46,158 nucleotides of DNA, taken from the NCBI GenBank assembly GCA_018646195.1, contig JABGVH010000170.1, forward strand, positions 1-46,158. Reading direction: 5' to 3'. Position numbers and translations under genes: made by a program. Each line of letters begins with the position of its first letter. The stretch's first letter is position 1. This DNA comes from Halobacteriovoraceae bacterium. GTDB lineage: Bacteria; Bdellovibrionota; Bacteriovoracia; Bacteriovoracales; Bacteriovoracaceae. This document shows, in pieces, positions 25,342 through 34,777 of this stretch. Under the pieces are notes generated by a model that did no database searches, had not been told where the DNA came from, and saw only the letters and a program-made list of their open reading frames with translations.

Positions 25342-26009
25342 TTATTCCTCTGAGCTAAAAGTCCATGCTCAAGGACATACTGATCGTGACATCGAGAGGC
25401 CAGGTCTTTATTATGCGTAACTAAAATCATTGCCATTTTGTCGCTGTTAACCAGCGAAAAAATCAGGTCCATAACCTCGTCTCCAGTCTCCTCATCAAGA
25501 CTTCCGCTTGGCTCATCTGCTAATAGTAATCGAGGTTTAACTACAATTGCCCTAGCGATTGCAACTCTTTGTTTCTCCCCACCACTTAGCTCGGAAGGAA
25601 AATGTTCTGCTCGTTCAGATAAGCCGACTTTTTCCAAGGCCTTATGAGCCTCAACTTTTGAATTTCCAATTCCTAAAATATCGAGTGCCAGGCTCACATT
25701 TTCCCAGGCCTTAAGGTGAGGCAGCAGATGAAACTGTTGAAAAATTATACCAATCTCCTGCGCTCTCTTAACTGTTAATTCTTTTTCATCTAATTCTATT
25801 AGATTTATTCCTTCAAGGTTTATTGAACCGGTATTTGGTCGGTCAATTCCAGCCAGCAGTGAAAGTAGGGTTGATTTTCCACTGCCAGATTTTCCTACAA
25901 TCGCCGCACTTTTACCGCTACTTAAATTAAAAGAAACACCTTTTAAAATTTCGAGTTTATTACCTCCCTGCAAAAAATTTTTCTGGAGGTTTTCTACACT
26001 TAGGATCAT
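25338..26009 (-). CDS. ABC transporter ATPase (YbbA/LolD-like)
   Basis: A 223-residue ATPase of the MacB/LolD class: Walker A GKSGSGKSTLL, Q-loop IGIIFQQFHLLPHL, signature LSGGEKQRVAIARA, Walker B LLLADEPSGSLD, and the switch His in LVTHNKDLA. It overlaps the TesA-like gene upstream and the FtsX-type permease downstream by 4 bases each, so all three are translationally coupled. The gene order tesA-ybbA-ybbP matches E. coli. Confidence 0.95.
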   Translation of the reverse strand: MILSVENLQKNFLQGGNKLEILKGVSFNLSSGKSAAIVGKSGSGKSTLLSLLAGIDRPNTGSINLEGINLIELDEKELTVKRAQEIGIIFQQFHLLPHLKAWENVSLALDILGIGNSKVEAHKALEKVGLSERAEHFPSELSGGEKQRVAIARAIVVKPRLLLADEPSGSLDEETGDEVMDLIFSLVNSDKMAMILVTHNKDLASRCHDQYVLEHGLLAQRNN

Positions 26010-26629
26010 AGTAGGTCTTCTAGGTAAGGAGTCAAAGTTTTAGTAATAATTTTATGGCCTTCTTCATTTGGATGAATTCCATCTTCGATATTAAATTTAG
26101 GTTCACCGCCAACCCCTTTTAACAAAAAAGGAACTAACTTTAGCTGATGTTCCCTAGCCAGTTCTATAAACATTTTTTTGAAGCGACCGCGATAATTTTT
26201 TCCATAATTTAGAGGTAAAAGCATACCGGCTAATAATATTTTTATTTTTAGTTCTTTCGCTTTTAATATTACGAGGCTCAAGTTTTTCTTAGACGCATTT
26301 AAGTTAACTCCTCTTAGGCCATCATTTGCTCCTAAGGCCAAGACTAAAATATCTGGCTTTCTCTTTAGGTACCACTTCAGCCGAGCAACTCCACCGGCAG
26401 TTGTCGAGCCACTTATACCACCGTTAAAAACTCGTACTCGACCAGGAGATTTTTTGTTGAATTGTTTTTCAATTAATGCGGGAAAGGCCATCTTCTTAGA
26501 AACTCCATAGCCAGCTGTCAGGGAGTCTCCTAGAAATAATATTTTAGTGGGAGCTTTATTTCCAAAGACTGTACTTTCAATAGAAGTAAAAATAATCAGA
26601 ATGAATAAATAAGAAAGCAGTCTTTTCAC
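26006..26629 (-). CDS. tesA: TesA-like SGNH-family lysophospholipase/thioesterase
   Basis: An exported SGNH hydrolase. The signal peptide is MKRLLSYLFILIIFTSIEST. The four blocks are visible: FLGDSLTAGYGV (nucleophile Ser), NGGISGSTTAGG, LALGANDGLRG and DGIHPNEEGHKI (Asp and His). This order fits TesA/arylesterase relatives that cleave thioesters and lysophospholipids in the periplasm. The start is set by the promoter: a GTG at 26629 lies 6 bases after TATAAT, while an in-frame TTG at 26635 would lie inside the promoter-to-start gap. There is no ribosome site. It leads the operon with the YbbA/YbbP-like ABC genes. Confidence 0.88.
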   Translation of the reverse strand: MKRLLSYLFILIIFTSIESTVFGNKAPTKILFLGDSLTAGYGVSKKMAFPALIEKQFNKKSPGRVRVFNGGISGSTTAGGVARLKWYLKRKPDILVLALGANDGLRGVNLNASKKNLSLVILKAKELKIKILLAGMLLPLNYGKNYRGRFKKMFIELAREHQLKLVPFLLKGVGGEPKFNIEDGIHPNEEGHKIITKTLTPYLEDLL

Positions 26630-26635
26630 GGCCAA

Positions 26636-26664
26636 ATTATAGCCAATAAGTGCTTAAATGTCAG
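26636..26664 (-). promoter_or_regulatory. Promoter CTGACA-17-TATAAT, 6 nt before the tesA GTG (leaderless)
   Basis: On the minus strand CTGACA (26659-26664), a 17-base spacer, a perfect TATAAT (26636-26641), then TTGGCC and the GTG start at 26629. This is the best promoter in the window. Transcription would begin at the first base of the start codon. Confidence 0.75.
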
Positions 26665-28603
26665 ACCTGAAGTTCTTTAAGCACTGCAATAGCTCACTCT
26701 CATGGGATGCCATATGCGACGGGTCATACTTGACTAATATGTAGAGGTCTAAGATTTTTTCTAATGATACCGAAGCTTTCGGGTTCTCCGTTAAAAGACG
26801 GTCTTTAAAGACCTGGGGCCCTTCCGCCAAAAGGGGCGCAATTGTCAATTTCTTGCAAAATTTTCGAAAGCGCTTTTCGTAAAGAGGAAGCCTGGCCGAG
26901 GACCTTCCTCTAAAAAATGCGATTAGAAAATGAATACCAAAAAGTAGTCCAATTGAAATAAGTGTAAGTGTTATAGGACGAACCTTCCCCAACCCAAACT
27001 TTTTAAGCAAGTCTCTTTGGACCTCCCAATCATAACCAATAAAGCTACTGTTAAGAGAGAAATAGGCCATATCAAATACATGCAGCATTTTTTGTAAAAG
27101 ACTTCCTTGACGCATTTTTAAATAATCCGAAAAAGAAACATTATTTGGACGTTCGCGATCCAGAAAAAATGCTTGAGCACCAAATTCAATTCGATACGGT
27201 GCAATTTGTTGGACAGGGTCTATTCGAACCCAGCCCTTATTTTGAAAATAGCCTTCTACCCAAGCATGGGCATCTTCCCCTCGCAACTGGTAATAATTCC
27301 CCACTGAATTGTAGAGCCCCCCTTGAAAGCCAGTGACAATCCGACTCGGAACCTTTATCAACCTTAATAATATCGCTGTAGCAGATGCATAATGTTCGCA
27401 ATAGCCTTTTCTTTTTTTAAATAAAAATTCTTCTAAGGGGTCGCCAGTGGTTGCCCGGCCAGGCTCCAAACTATAATAAAAAGGTTGCTCAGAAAAATAA
27501 CTTAATATTTCCTGGGCCCGATCATAAGAAGTATTACCCTTGAACGATTTTGCAAGTGCTTTAACCTTTTTCGACATATTCTTTGGCAGTTCTAAATATT
27601 GGCCTTGATTATTGATCTGCAATTTAAGAGGAATTTTGCTAGAGGTTTCCCCTATAAATTTTATTTTTTGATTGGCCAATGGCAAAAACTTATAAGTGTC
27701 ACCTGTATCTCTCATTAAACGACCTGCAGAACTAACTTTTACCTTGGAAGTTCCATCTAATAGAAAGAGATATCCTGCTTTTAATTCAGAGTAGCTGACC
27801 CGGTATTTAGAAAGGATATCATCAGCAAATTCCTGTTTTTGAGTTCTTGGGAATATTCCTTTTTCCCAAGAAAAGCCGTCTGTTTTTCCTAGAACCGCAC
27901 CACGCCAATAAAGCTCGCTTCTGGAGGGGTCCAATCCCTTTTCGAATTCCACCCGGAAGAAAGTTGTTTTGTCAGGGACAATTTTTGCAAAATCCCCAGG
28001 CCTCAATTTTTCAGCAAAACCAATTCGGGAAACTTTACCGAGATTCGGGAAAAAAATATTTCCCATATAGAGTCGAGGGAAGATTACAAAAAGAAACAAC
28101 GCTCCTGGAATCGAGACCAGGAATATTTGTATAAATATTCTTAATTTCTCTTTAGAATATTCTTCTAATCGTTTTTTATTATGAAAGAAGGAGAGAGAAA
28201 GAAAAATCAGAAAGCTAATTGCTGCTACATAGAATATCAACCCAAGAGAATCGATGGTAAGCATATGACCTATAAATAACAATTCAACGATTAGACAAAG
28301 TATAAAAAAATCACGTTCTTCATTAAGCTCAAAAAGCTTTAACATTCCAAGTAACGCTAAAAAGCTAATTCCAGGTTCTAATCCCTTGAATCCTCCAAAC
28401 AAATTATATATTAAGTAAACTGCAGCGAGTACTCCCCCATAAAAGATGTACGCGGGGAGCTCCTTCCCAATCTTGACTAGAAATAAATTTATCCCCATCC
28501 CTCCAAGGCAACAGAAAATGACAGCGCTAGGGTGCTGGCCCAGAAATGGCAACAGGGCGGCACAGTAAAGCAATACGCCTGCCAACTTGACATCAAATTT
28601 CAC
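26654..28603 (-). CDS. TgpA-like membrane protein with periplasmic transglutaminase domain
   Basis: The first 190 residues hold about six membrane helices (DUF3488 region), followed by a periplasmic part with a transglutaminase-like Cys-His-Asp triad: KGYCEHYASATAI, GEDAHAWVEGY and VRIDPVQ. Another helix lies near residue 540 (LTLISIGLLFGIHFLIAFF) with a cytoplasmic tail. Pseudomonas TgpA is the model. The GTG at 28603 overlaps the stop of the DUF58 gene (GTGA), with AAGGA 9 bases upstream; an earlier in-frame GTG at 28627 is less likely. Third gene of the MoxR-DUF58-transglutaminase unit. Substrate unknown. Confidence 0.88.
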   Translation of the reverse strand: MKFDVKLAGVLLYCAALLPFLGQHPSAVIFCCLGGMGINLFLVKIGKELPAYIFYGGVLAAVYLIYNLFGGFKGLEPGISFLALLGMLKLFELNEERDFFILCLIVELLFIGHMLTIDSLGLIFYVAAISFLIFLSLSFFHNKKRLEEYSKEKLRIFIQIFLVSIPGALFLFVIFPRLYMGNIFFPNLGKVSRIGFAEKLRPGDFAKIVPDKTTFFRVEFEKGLDPSRSELYWRGAVLGKTDGFSWEKGIFPRTQKQEFADDILSKYRVSYSELKAGYLFLLDGTSKVKVSSAGRLMRDTGDTYKFLPLANQKIKFIGETSSKIPLKLQINNQGQYLELPKNMSKKVKALAKSFKGNTSYDRAQEILSYFSEQPFYYSLEPGRATTGDPLEEFLFKKRKGYCEHYASATAILLRLIKVPSRIVTGFQGGLYNSVGNYYQLRGEDAHAWVEGYFQNKGWVRIDPVQQIAPYRIEFGAQAFFLDRERPNNVSFSDYLKMRQGSLLQKMLHVFDMAYFSLNSSFIGYDWEVQRDLLKKFGLGKVRPITLTLISIGLLFGIHFLIAFFRGRSSARLPLYEKRFRKFCKKLTIAPLLAEGPQVFKDRLLTENPKASVSLEKILDLYILVKYDPSHMASHESELLQCLKNFRSDI

Positions 28604-29520
28604 AAAGTCACTTCCTTGCCTTCCCACTTAGCAAGTTGTCCTAAACAAATTGCTAAATGCTCCGGTCCGTTAGCGTACTCATTTTGATAATGGGGTAATT
28701 TAAGAGAAAAGTACTTATTTCCTGTAGCCGAGCTTAAAAGGCTTTCACAAGTATTCTGGAGTTTAATTTCGAAATTCTCTCCATTAATTTGTTCAAATAT
28801 TATCTGATATCCTAAGTTCGGGTTTGCCGAATAACATTTTGTCCACAAACCCTTTCCTCTGGCGTAGGCCTTCCAATCGACATCCGCCCAAGAATCTGTA
28901 TTTTCAAATTTTTTATGTTCTAAGAACTCATCTTTTCCTTTCACGTACCTTGTCCAATTTCCTTCCCTGGCAATATCTAGTAGTGGAAGATGCTGAGCTT
29001 GCCCTCTGGCTGGATAGATAAAGAAGTTTTTAGTCACTGGAATATGGACCCAAGAAAAAAAGATACCAAATGGAAAACTGGTAGTCAGTGTAATACGTTC
29101 AATCTTATAAGATCCTCTTTTTAACCCAACCAAAGAGAGGATAATATCATTTTTGCTTTGGGACTCAAGAGAGACTCCCTTAAAAGATACTTGTCCATCT
29201 AGCTTTGCCAATAAATCAAATTTTATTCCTCGCCCGATATTTTCCAGAGTTAGTACTAGAGAGTAGTCCTCGCCCTCAAAGCATCCCTCCGGCCCTTTTA
29301 AAGCAAGTAGCTTGACGTTGGCTAAATTATAATGAGTATAAATTGCAGAGGTCATTACGATTGAAACAAAAATGAAAGTGGTGGTAAAGGCCAGAGAGTG
29401 TGCATAAGAAAGTGAGATTACAAATAATACAAAAATAATGGCCAGAAAATAGAAGCCTAAGGTGGTAGGCAAAATATAGATACGCTCATTTTTAAGAATA
29501 ATCTTTCGCCAATTTCTCAT
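28600..29520 (-). CDS. DUF58-family membrane protein
   Basis: The 306-residue protein has two N-terminal helices (LGFYFLAIIFVLFVISL, then LAFTTTFIFVSIVMTSAI), a beta-rich part, and the DUF58 core: DEFLEHKKFENTDSWADVDW followed by KAYARGKGLW. In most DUF58 proteins the core reads RxYxxGDxxRxIxWKxxAR, so this is a divergent member. It starts directly after moxR and overlaps the transglutaminase gene by 4 bases. The three-gene unit is widespread and linked to membrane or envelope stress, but its biochemical role is not settled. Confidence 0.85.
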   Translation of the reverse strand: MRNWRKIILKNERIYILPTTLGFYFLAIIFVLFVISLSYAHSLAFTTTFIFVSIVMTSAIYTHYNLANVKLLALKGPEGCFEGEDYSLVLTLENIGRGIKFDLLAKLDGQVSFKGVSLESQSKNDIILSLVGLKRGSYKIERITLTTSFPFGIFFSWVHIPVTKNFFIYPARGQAQHLPLLDIAREGNWTRYVKGKDEFLEHKKFENTDSWADVDWKAYARGKGLWTKCYSANPNLGYQIIFEQINGENFEIKLQNTCESLLSSATGNKYFSLKLPHYQNEYANGPEHLAICLGQLAKWEGKEVTL

Positions 29521-30432
29521 TTATGGAATTGAAACCGTTTCGATCAAACTTTTTATGGTGTTTATACCAAACTTTACACCTTTCATTGAGCCCACTCTAT
29601 GACCTAGAACGTATGGTGCAACTGCTTGGACATCTTCCGGTAAGACAAAGTCTCTTCCTTCCAAGAGGCAATGTCCTCTCGCCGCCTGTAATAAGTCCCG
29701 CCCAGCTCTCGGCGATAGGAAGTGCCCTTCATCAAGTGTTTGCCTACCCGATTGTAAAATATCTAGGACGTACTCCGAAAGTTTATCGGCCACTTTTACC
29801 TGACGAACTTTACCCTGCCATTCTAATAATTGATCCGATGTTAACAATGCTGGCAAACTATCGATTTTTTCGCGAATATTTGTCTGCTCAATTATCTTTT
29901 TCTCAAATTCTCGGTCGGGTAAATCTAAACAGAGACTCATAAAAAAACGATCAAGCTGAGATTCAGGTAATGGAAAAGTCCCTATTTGATGAAAAGGATT
30001 TTGAGTAGCAATGACCAGGTAAGGTCTAGGTAAGATAAACTCTTCTCCATCTAGGTTAATTCTTCTTTCTTCCATTACCTGCAATAGTGCACTTTGAGTT
30101 TTTGGCGTCGCTCGGTTCAATTCATCCGCCAAGATTAGCTCTCCAAAAACGGGGCCCTTCTTAAATTCAAACTCCCCCTTTTTTGAGTCAAAAATATGAG
30201 TTCCCAAGATGTCTGAGGGCAAGAGGTCATTGGTGAATTGAACACGTGAAAGATTTAAGCCAAATATTTTGGCCAGAACATAGACCAAGGTAGTTTTACC
30301 TACTCCAGGAATATCCTCTATAAGAAGATGGCCATCAGAAATCAAAGAGACCAACGCCAATTTAATTTCATTTCTCTTACCCAGTAGTACTTCCGACGCC
30401 TTATCTATTAACTCTAATCCCTCTATTTTCAT
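29521..30432 (-). CDS. MoxR-family AAA+ ATPase
   Basis: A 303-residue MoxR ATPase: Walker A DIPGVGKTTLVY near residue 45, Walker B ILADELNRATPKTQ, sensor 1 VIATQNPF, an arginine in LPESQLDRFFM, and sensor 2 SPRAGRDLLQAARG. MoxR proteins act as chaperone-like ATPases on DUF58 or VWA partners. The ATG at 30432 has no ribosome site; a TATAAT box ends 6 bases upstream, so the mRNA is probably leaderless. First gene of the unit with DUF58 and transglutaminase genes. Confidence 0.95.
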   Translation of the reverse strand: MKIEGLELIDKASEVLLGKRNEIKLALVSLISDGHLLIEDIPGVGKTTLVYVLAKIFGLNLSRVQFTNDLLPSDILGTHIFDSKKGEFEFKKGPVFGELILADELNRATPKTQSALLQVMEERRINLDGEEFILPRPYLVIATQNPFHQIGTFPLPESQLDRFFMSLCLDLPDREFEKKIIEQTNIREKIDSLPALLTSDQLLEWQGKVRQVKVADKLSEYVLDILQSGRQTLDEGHFLSPRAGRDLLQAARGHCLLEGRDFVLPEDVQAVAPYVLGHRVGSMKGVKFGINTIKSLIETVSIP

Positions 30433-30438
30433 GGGCTA

Positions 30439-30468
30439 ATTATAGCTTAGGGATTTTGTGCTTGTCTC
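30439..30468 (-). promoter_or_regulatory. moxR promoter GAGACA-18-TATAAT, 6 nt before the ATG (leaderless)
   Basis: On the minus strand GAGACA (30463-30468), 18 bases, TATAAT (30439-30444), then TAGCCC and the ATG at 30432. The -10 is a perfect consensus; the -35 matches 4 of 6. Confidence 0.6.
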
Positions 30469-30566
30469 CCATCATTTAAATAGCTTAGCCCCTTAGGGAT
30501 TCTTTAAGCACTTACCATTTCAGCCACTTAACCCTTATAATTCAATAGGTTATGGTGCTTTTCGAT

Positions 30567-30595
30567 TTGTGAGAAATTGAGTAATTTGCTATAAT
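30567..30595 (+). promoter_or_regulatory. Promoter TTGTGA-17-TATAAT for the lytic transglycosylase gene
   Basis: TTGTGA at 30567-30572, a 17-base spacer and TATAAT at 30590-30595. Transcription would start near 30602, leaving a leader of about 70 bases that carries a GGAG ribosome site before the ATG at 30672. In contrast to the divergent moxR, this gene is not leaderless. Confidence 0.7.
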
Positions 30596-30671
30596 AGGAA
30601 CCTGAGTAGGATAACCAATCGGTACGTTTGTTCAGCGAATCCCACCCTTTTGACATTTTTTGGAGTCTGCC

Positions 30672-31734
30672 ATGAAATTGGTGCTCTTCATATTAATGGT
30701 GTTCATAGCTGACCTCTTAATGGGTTGCGCCGGCCCCATGGATCCCTTTGGTGCCATCAATCTTAAGAGCACTGATTCGCTGGAAATTACAAAGACAACC
30801 GGCCCATCCAAAACTGGCATCGCTGCAAATTTTTACCCTAGCCGCCAATTATTACACGATAAGAGCCAATGGAAGATCAACATTTTTGATAAACATGGGA
30901 TCTCCAAAAACTACCAACTCAAAATTTGGTATAATGGCAAAGATGTCAGCGAAAAATATCTAAAATATGCAAAAATATATCAAACCAGCACCCAATTACT
31001 TAGCCTATCGTTTAAACACTTAAGGTTATTACCTCATAAAGATAATATTATTCATATTGGTTACCGTTCTTCTAAAGAACATCCCGTTAGCCTCTTTGAA
31101 TACCTTCCTCCTACTTGCTCATTGTCCAACGCTTCTAATATTCTAAATAGAAGCCCTTTTTCTTTAGAATCAGGTATTTTTAATTTGATCGACCATGTTT
31201 CTCGTAACAATGGGATCAACCCGGCTTTTTTAGCCGGCCTAGTGGCACAGGAATCAAGCTTCAATTCAAAAGCCGTTAGCCCTTCAAGGGCAATCGGGTT
31301 GACACAAATTACCCCACTCGCTCAGGCACAGTTACAAAAAAGTAGCAACAACTGGCCATTTTATCCAGAATTAGAAAATTTACGTGTCAGCCAAATTAGA
31401 ACCTTGGTGGGCTTAGGAGTTATAAACAAGTCAAATGACTGGCGCCTTGACGAAAAAAAATCTTTAAGGGGCGGAGTTAATTATCTCTCTTTTTTAAACC
31501 AATATTGGAAAAAAAGAAATAACCAACTTATTTGGAAACAAACAGAAACGAATTATAGAAGATATAATCCTTGCTAGCTATAATTCTGGTCCCTATCGAG
31601 TTAAGCGTGCGATACAAAAAGGTGGTAAGGATTGGATCAAATCAAATCGACTTAAAGAAGCTCGTAAGTATATTGGAAAAGTAAAAAGTTACTGTTATCA
31701 CTTTACCCAAAAACAAGAAAAGGATAGCTTATGA
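30672..31734 (+). pseudogene. Lytic transglycosylase lipoprotein, frameshifted at an A7 run
   Basis: The ATG at 30672 (GGAG 6 bases upstream) starts a lipoprotein signal with lipobox LLMGC. A novel N-terminal part is followed by an SLT domain: the catalytic Glu in AGLVAQESSFNSKAVS and then SRAIGLTQITP. The frame stops at 31577. The missing C-terminal motif ILASYNSGPYRVKRAI is present just downstream in the +1 frame, and removing one A from the A7 run at 31509-31515 joins both frames into a 353-residue protein ending at the TGA 31732-31734, which overlaps the next ATG. Such enzymes cleave peptidoglycan glycan strands. It may be a true pseudogene, a sequence error, or a gene rescued by slippage at the A run. 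Confidence 0.85.
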
Positions 31735-32471
31735 AAGACCGTCCTCTGTATTTAAATTTTTTAGGTGCCATCTTCTTTGTACTTGTTTTTTCATTTCCCG
31801 GCCAAATTATGAATTTGTATGGCCATGGTTTTTCTGAATGGGAGATGATTGTAAATAAACTAACCCAGCTAAATTGGATATTAATAAGTTTGTTCACAAT
31901 TAACTTCATGCTCTGTTTAAAGGCCAGTCCCTATTTAAAGATATTTTTGCCAATTACTATTTTATTAGTTGCACTAAATAATTGGGTAGTTTCACACTTT
32001 GGAACAGATTATCATGAAACCCTAACTTTAACTTCGACTTTACTTTTTTCAATTCTATGCTACGGGTTTTTCTTCACCAAAGGGGTAGAAGCAATCAACA
32101 ATCCAAGCATTCGATGGTGGCTAGTTCCAAAACGGCATCTGAAAAATTTTCCTGTCTGGTTAGAGTCCAATAAAGGAAACAAAATATTAGCAAGAGTATT
32201 TGATATCTCTAAAACGGGACTCTTCATATCTAGTATCGAAGGAAATAATTGGTTTACAAAATATTTTTCTCTTGGCGAAGTTGTCTCTATTAAGCTCGCG
32301 ACTTCATCGGGGCTAGAGCTTAGGGTCGATGCCGAAGTAGTTAGAAAGGCCTCTCAAACTAGGGGAAATTACCCAGAAGGCCTAGGCCTACAATTCAAGG
32401 GTCTCACCTTCCTCGAGAAGCTAGACTTATCGAGAATTCTTTTACAGGAAGATTATCAGTTAACTTATTAG
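31731..32471 (+). CDS. PilZ-domain membrane protein
   Basis: The 246-residue protein has about four membrane helices in its first 125 residues (FLGAIFFVLVFSFPG, LNWILISLFTINFMLCL, IFLPITILLVALNNWVV, LLFSILCYGFFFTKG). A cytoplasmic PilZ domain follows: DISKTGLFIS matches the DxSxxG motif, and PKRHLKNFPV provides the basic part where the first RxxxR of c-di-GMP binders sits, though imperfectly. PilZ domains read cyclic di-GMP. The ATG at 31731 overlaps the stop of the frameshifted transglycosylase gene. Its last 4 bases overlap the convergent RND exporter gene. Confidence 0.8.
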   Translation: MKDRPLYLNFLGAIFFVLVFSFPGQIMNLYGHGFSEWEMIVNKLTQLNWILISLFTINFMLCLKASPYLKIFLPITILLVALNNWVVSHFGTDYHETLTLTSTLLFSILCYGFFFTKGVEAINNPSIRWWLVPKRHLKNFPVWLESNKGNKILARVFDISKTGLFISSIEGNNWFTKYFSLGEVVSIKLATSSGLELRVDAEVVRKASQTRGNYPEGLGLQFKGLTFLEKLDLSRILLQEDYQLTY

Positions 32472-34777
32472 GCTTTGGGATTTTTTTCGAAATAATTAAA
32501 ATGTAAAATTATCGCCGGTAATATAACCAAGTCACATATTAATGCTATTGCGAGAACAAAAGCGCAAAGAACTCCAAAATTTATATTTGGCGTAAGACTT
32601 GCGAACATAAATATACCAAAACATGAAACCAAGATTAGAGTGGTTACGACTAAGGCCAGACCGGTAGAAGTAAGAACTTCGATTAAGGCCTCATAACGAC
32701 GGTAGCCTTTATTCATTAATTGATTGTAATGAGAGAGAAAGTGAATGGTGTCATCAACTGCAATCCCCAATGTAACACTCGCCACTATTGCACAACCAAC
32801 ATCTATGGTTTGGCCTATAATTGTTAAAATACCGGCACCAAAAATTATTGGTACTAAATTTGGGATCAATGATAGCAGCCCTGTTCTAAAAGAAGAAAAT
32901 ACAAGCATCATGAGAAAAGTAATAAGTAAGAGTGCCATCCCCATGGACGAAAAGAAGGTAAAGACAACGTAGCCATTCATTCTTTGGAATAGAATTGGTT
33001 TACCTGTAACTTGAACCGCCAGTCCTAACTCCTTCGCCTTAGTTTCTATTTCAAGAATTTTTTCCAAACTTTCTTTTGAGTCTTGAACCCGCCACAAGAG
33101 TGTTATTCTTAGGTTTCTATTTTGGCCATCGATTCTATTTGTTAGCTCCATTCCTTGAGGTAAGGCCATAGTATAAAGAAACAATTCTTGCGCGATGACA
33201 TCCCTCTTCTCACTAATCCGGTATTCATCAGATGCTCCGAGAAAAAGTGACTGGTTAACCTCTCTTAAAATATTAATTATAGAAACCACTTTATTTATAT
33301 ATTCCTGATCCTCTAGCCAGTCTTGAAAAAGAGCAACTTTTTTTAAAAATACTGGGTCTTTTATGCCATCAACTTCCAAGCTATCAACTATTAATTCAGG
33401 CCCGCCTATTCCATTCATTTTTGAAAGCACAAAGTCATTTGCATTTCTAATATATGAATTCTTTTTAAAGTACTTATAAGGGTTTGAATTTATTTCATTG
33501 GACAATGCAAGCCAGAGAGAACTACTTGTCAATATTAGAAATAATATTAGAATACGGCCTTTGTTTTCAGCGAGAAAATTTACATACCTGGTAACCGATT
33601 CTCTAGGAACAAACTTTTGGTTTAAATTTAACTGAGCACCTCTCTTCTTTGTCATCGAAAGTACTGGAACAATCACAAGATAAGAATAAATTAACGCAAA
33701 GAGGGTACCAGTTCCGGCCAATACCCCTAAATCGCTAACAGGTAAAACATCAGACACCACAAGACTAAAAAAACCAATAGCAGTACTGACGGATGTTAGA
33801 AAAATTGGCCAGATATTTTTCTGCATTGCTTGATAGCAGGATTCTCTCTGATCAATTCCTTCGGCTAAACTTCGGTAATAAGTGGAAAGTAAGTGGACGG
33901 AATCTGCAATCCCTACAGCGATAAGAATTCCCGGTAATATAAAAGTTAAACTATTTACTCGAAAACCAAGGAGTCCACAAAGTCCAGTTGTTGAGATTAT
34001 CGAAAATCCAATTATTGTTAAAGGTAGGAATACTCCCTTCCAGGATCGAAAACAATAAATTAAATACAAAATCACCAGTAAAATTAATATAGGATTCAAA
34101 ATTCTTAGGTCTTGGAAGGACATGGTTTGAAAATGGTGGCTGACAGCTGGTTGTCCCAGAATATAAAAATCAAAGTTCCCTTTCTTGGAAAATGGTTCAA
34201 GCATCTTCTCAGTTGAGCGGTAGACTTTGTGATAGTCGGTAGTTTGACCAACTCTATGAATAATTCTTCCAAACAAAATCGCAACTGTTCCGTCCTCAGA
34301 CATATAAGTGCCGGGGATTATTCTGTGTTTTTTAGCCACTTCAAATTGTTTTATAATATAATCAGTATTTTCTAGTTTTTCCTCAGGTATAAACGGCTCT
34401 GTCACTATTTCGTCGCCAATTGCATAGGTCCAATGAAAATTGGATAGCGAGTCTACTCGAATAATATCTGAAACTTTCCAAAATTCTTCAGTAATTAGGT
34501 CTAATTCTTTCAGCCGGGAGCTGGTAAAAATAGCTCCTTTACCTTTCACCTTGGCAATTATGATTACAGATTCATCACTACCGAACTTCCTTTCGAACTT
34601 ATTCAGCAGGACAATATTTTCGTCGGTTTTCCTAAACCAAACTCTCGAGGAAAAATCCATTTTTAATTGAAACAAAAATGGAATCCAGAGCGCCAAGAAC
34701 GCCATAGCGAGGGAGAGAGAAAGAACTGGATTATTGAGAGGCCATTTGCAGAGCTTCTCTTTAAAAGGTGAAGTCAT
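32468..34777 (-). CDS. RND/MMPL-superfamily exporter
   Basis: The 769-residue protein has the two-fold MMPL layout: one helix near residue 20, a periplasmic loop, five helices (about 225-370), then another helix near 405, a second loop and five helices (about 610-765). VGIADSVHLLSTYYR in the first half and LGIAVDDTIHFLSHYN in the second carry the conserved GxxxD charged residues of RND proton-relay helices. HpnN/MMPL members export lipids or hopanoids. It overlaps the acyltransferase gene by 4 bases, so it is the second gene of a two-gene unit. Substrate unknown, probably a lipid. Confidence 0.9.
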   Translation of the reverse strand: MTSPFKEKLCKWPLNNPVLSLSLAMAFLALWIPFLFQLKMDFSSRVWFRKTDENIVLLNKFERKFGSDESVIIIAKVKGKGAIFTSSRLKELDLITEEFWKVSDIIRVDSLSNFHWTYAIGDEIVTEPFIPEEKLENTDYIIKQFEVAKKHRIIPGTYMSEDGTVAILFGRIIHRVGQTTDYHKVYRSTEKMLEPFSKKGNFDFYILGQPAVSHHFQTMSFQDLRILNPILILLVILYLIYCFRSWKGVFLPLTIIGFSIISTTGLCGLLGFRVNSLTFILPGILIAVGIADSVHLLSTYYRSLAEGIDQRESCYQAMQKNIWPIFLTSVSTAIGFFSLVVSDVLPVSDLGVLAGTGTLFALIYSYLVIVPVLSMTKKRGAQLNLNQKFVPRESVTRYVNFLAENKGRILILFLILTSSSLWLALSNEINSNPYKYFKKNSYIRNANDFVLSKMNGIGGPELIVDSLEVDGIKDPVFLKKVALFQDWLEDQEYINKVVSIINILREVNQSLFLGASDEYRISEKRDVIAQELFLYTMALPQGMELTNRIDGQNRNLRITLLWRVQDSKESLEKILEIETKAKELGLAVQVTGKPILFQRMNGYVVFTFFSSMGMALLLITFLMMLVFSSFRTGLLSLIPNLVPIIFGAGILTIIGQTIDVGCAIVASVTLGIAVDDTIHFLSHYNQLMNKGYRRYEALIEVLTSTGLALVVTTLILVSCFGIFMFASLTPNINFGVLCAFVLAIALICDLVILPAIILHFNYFEKNPKA

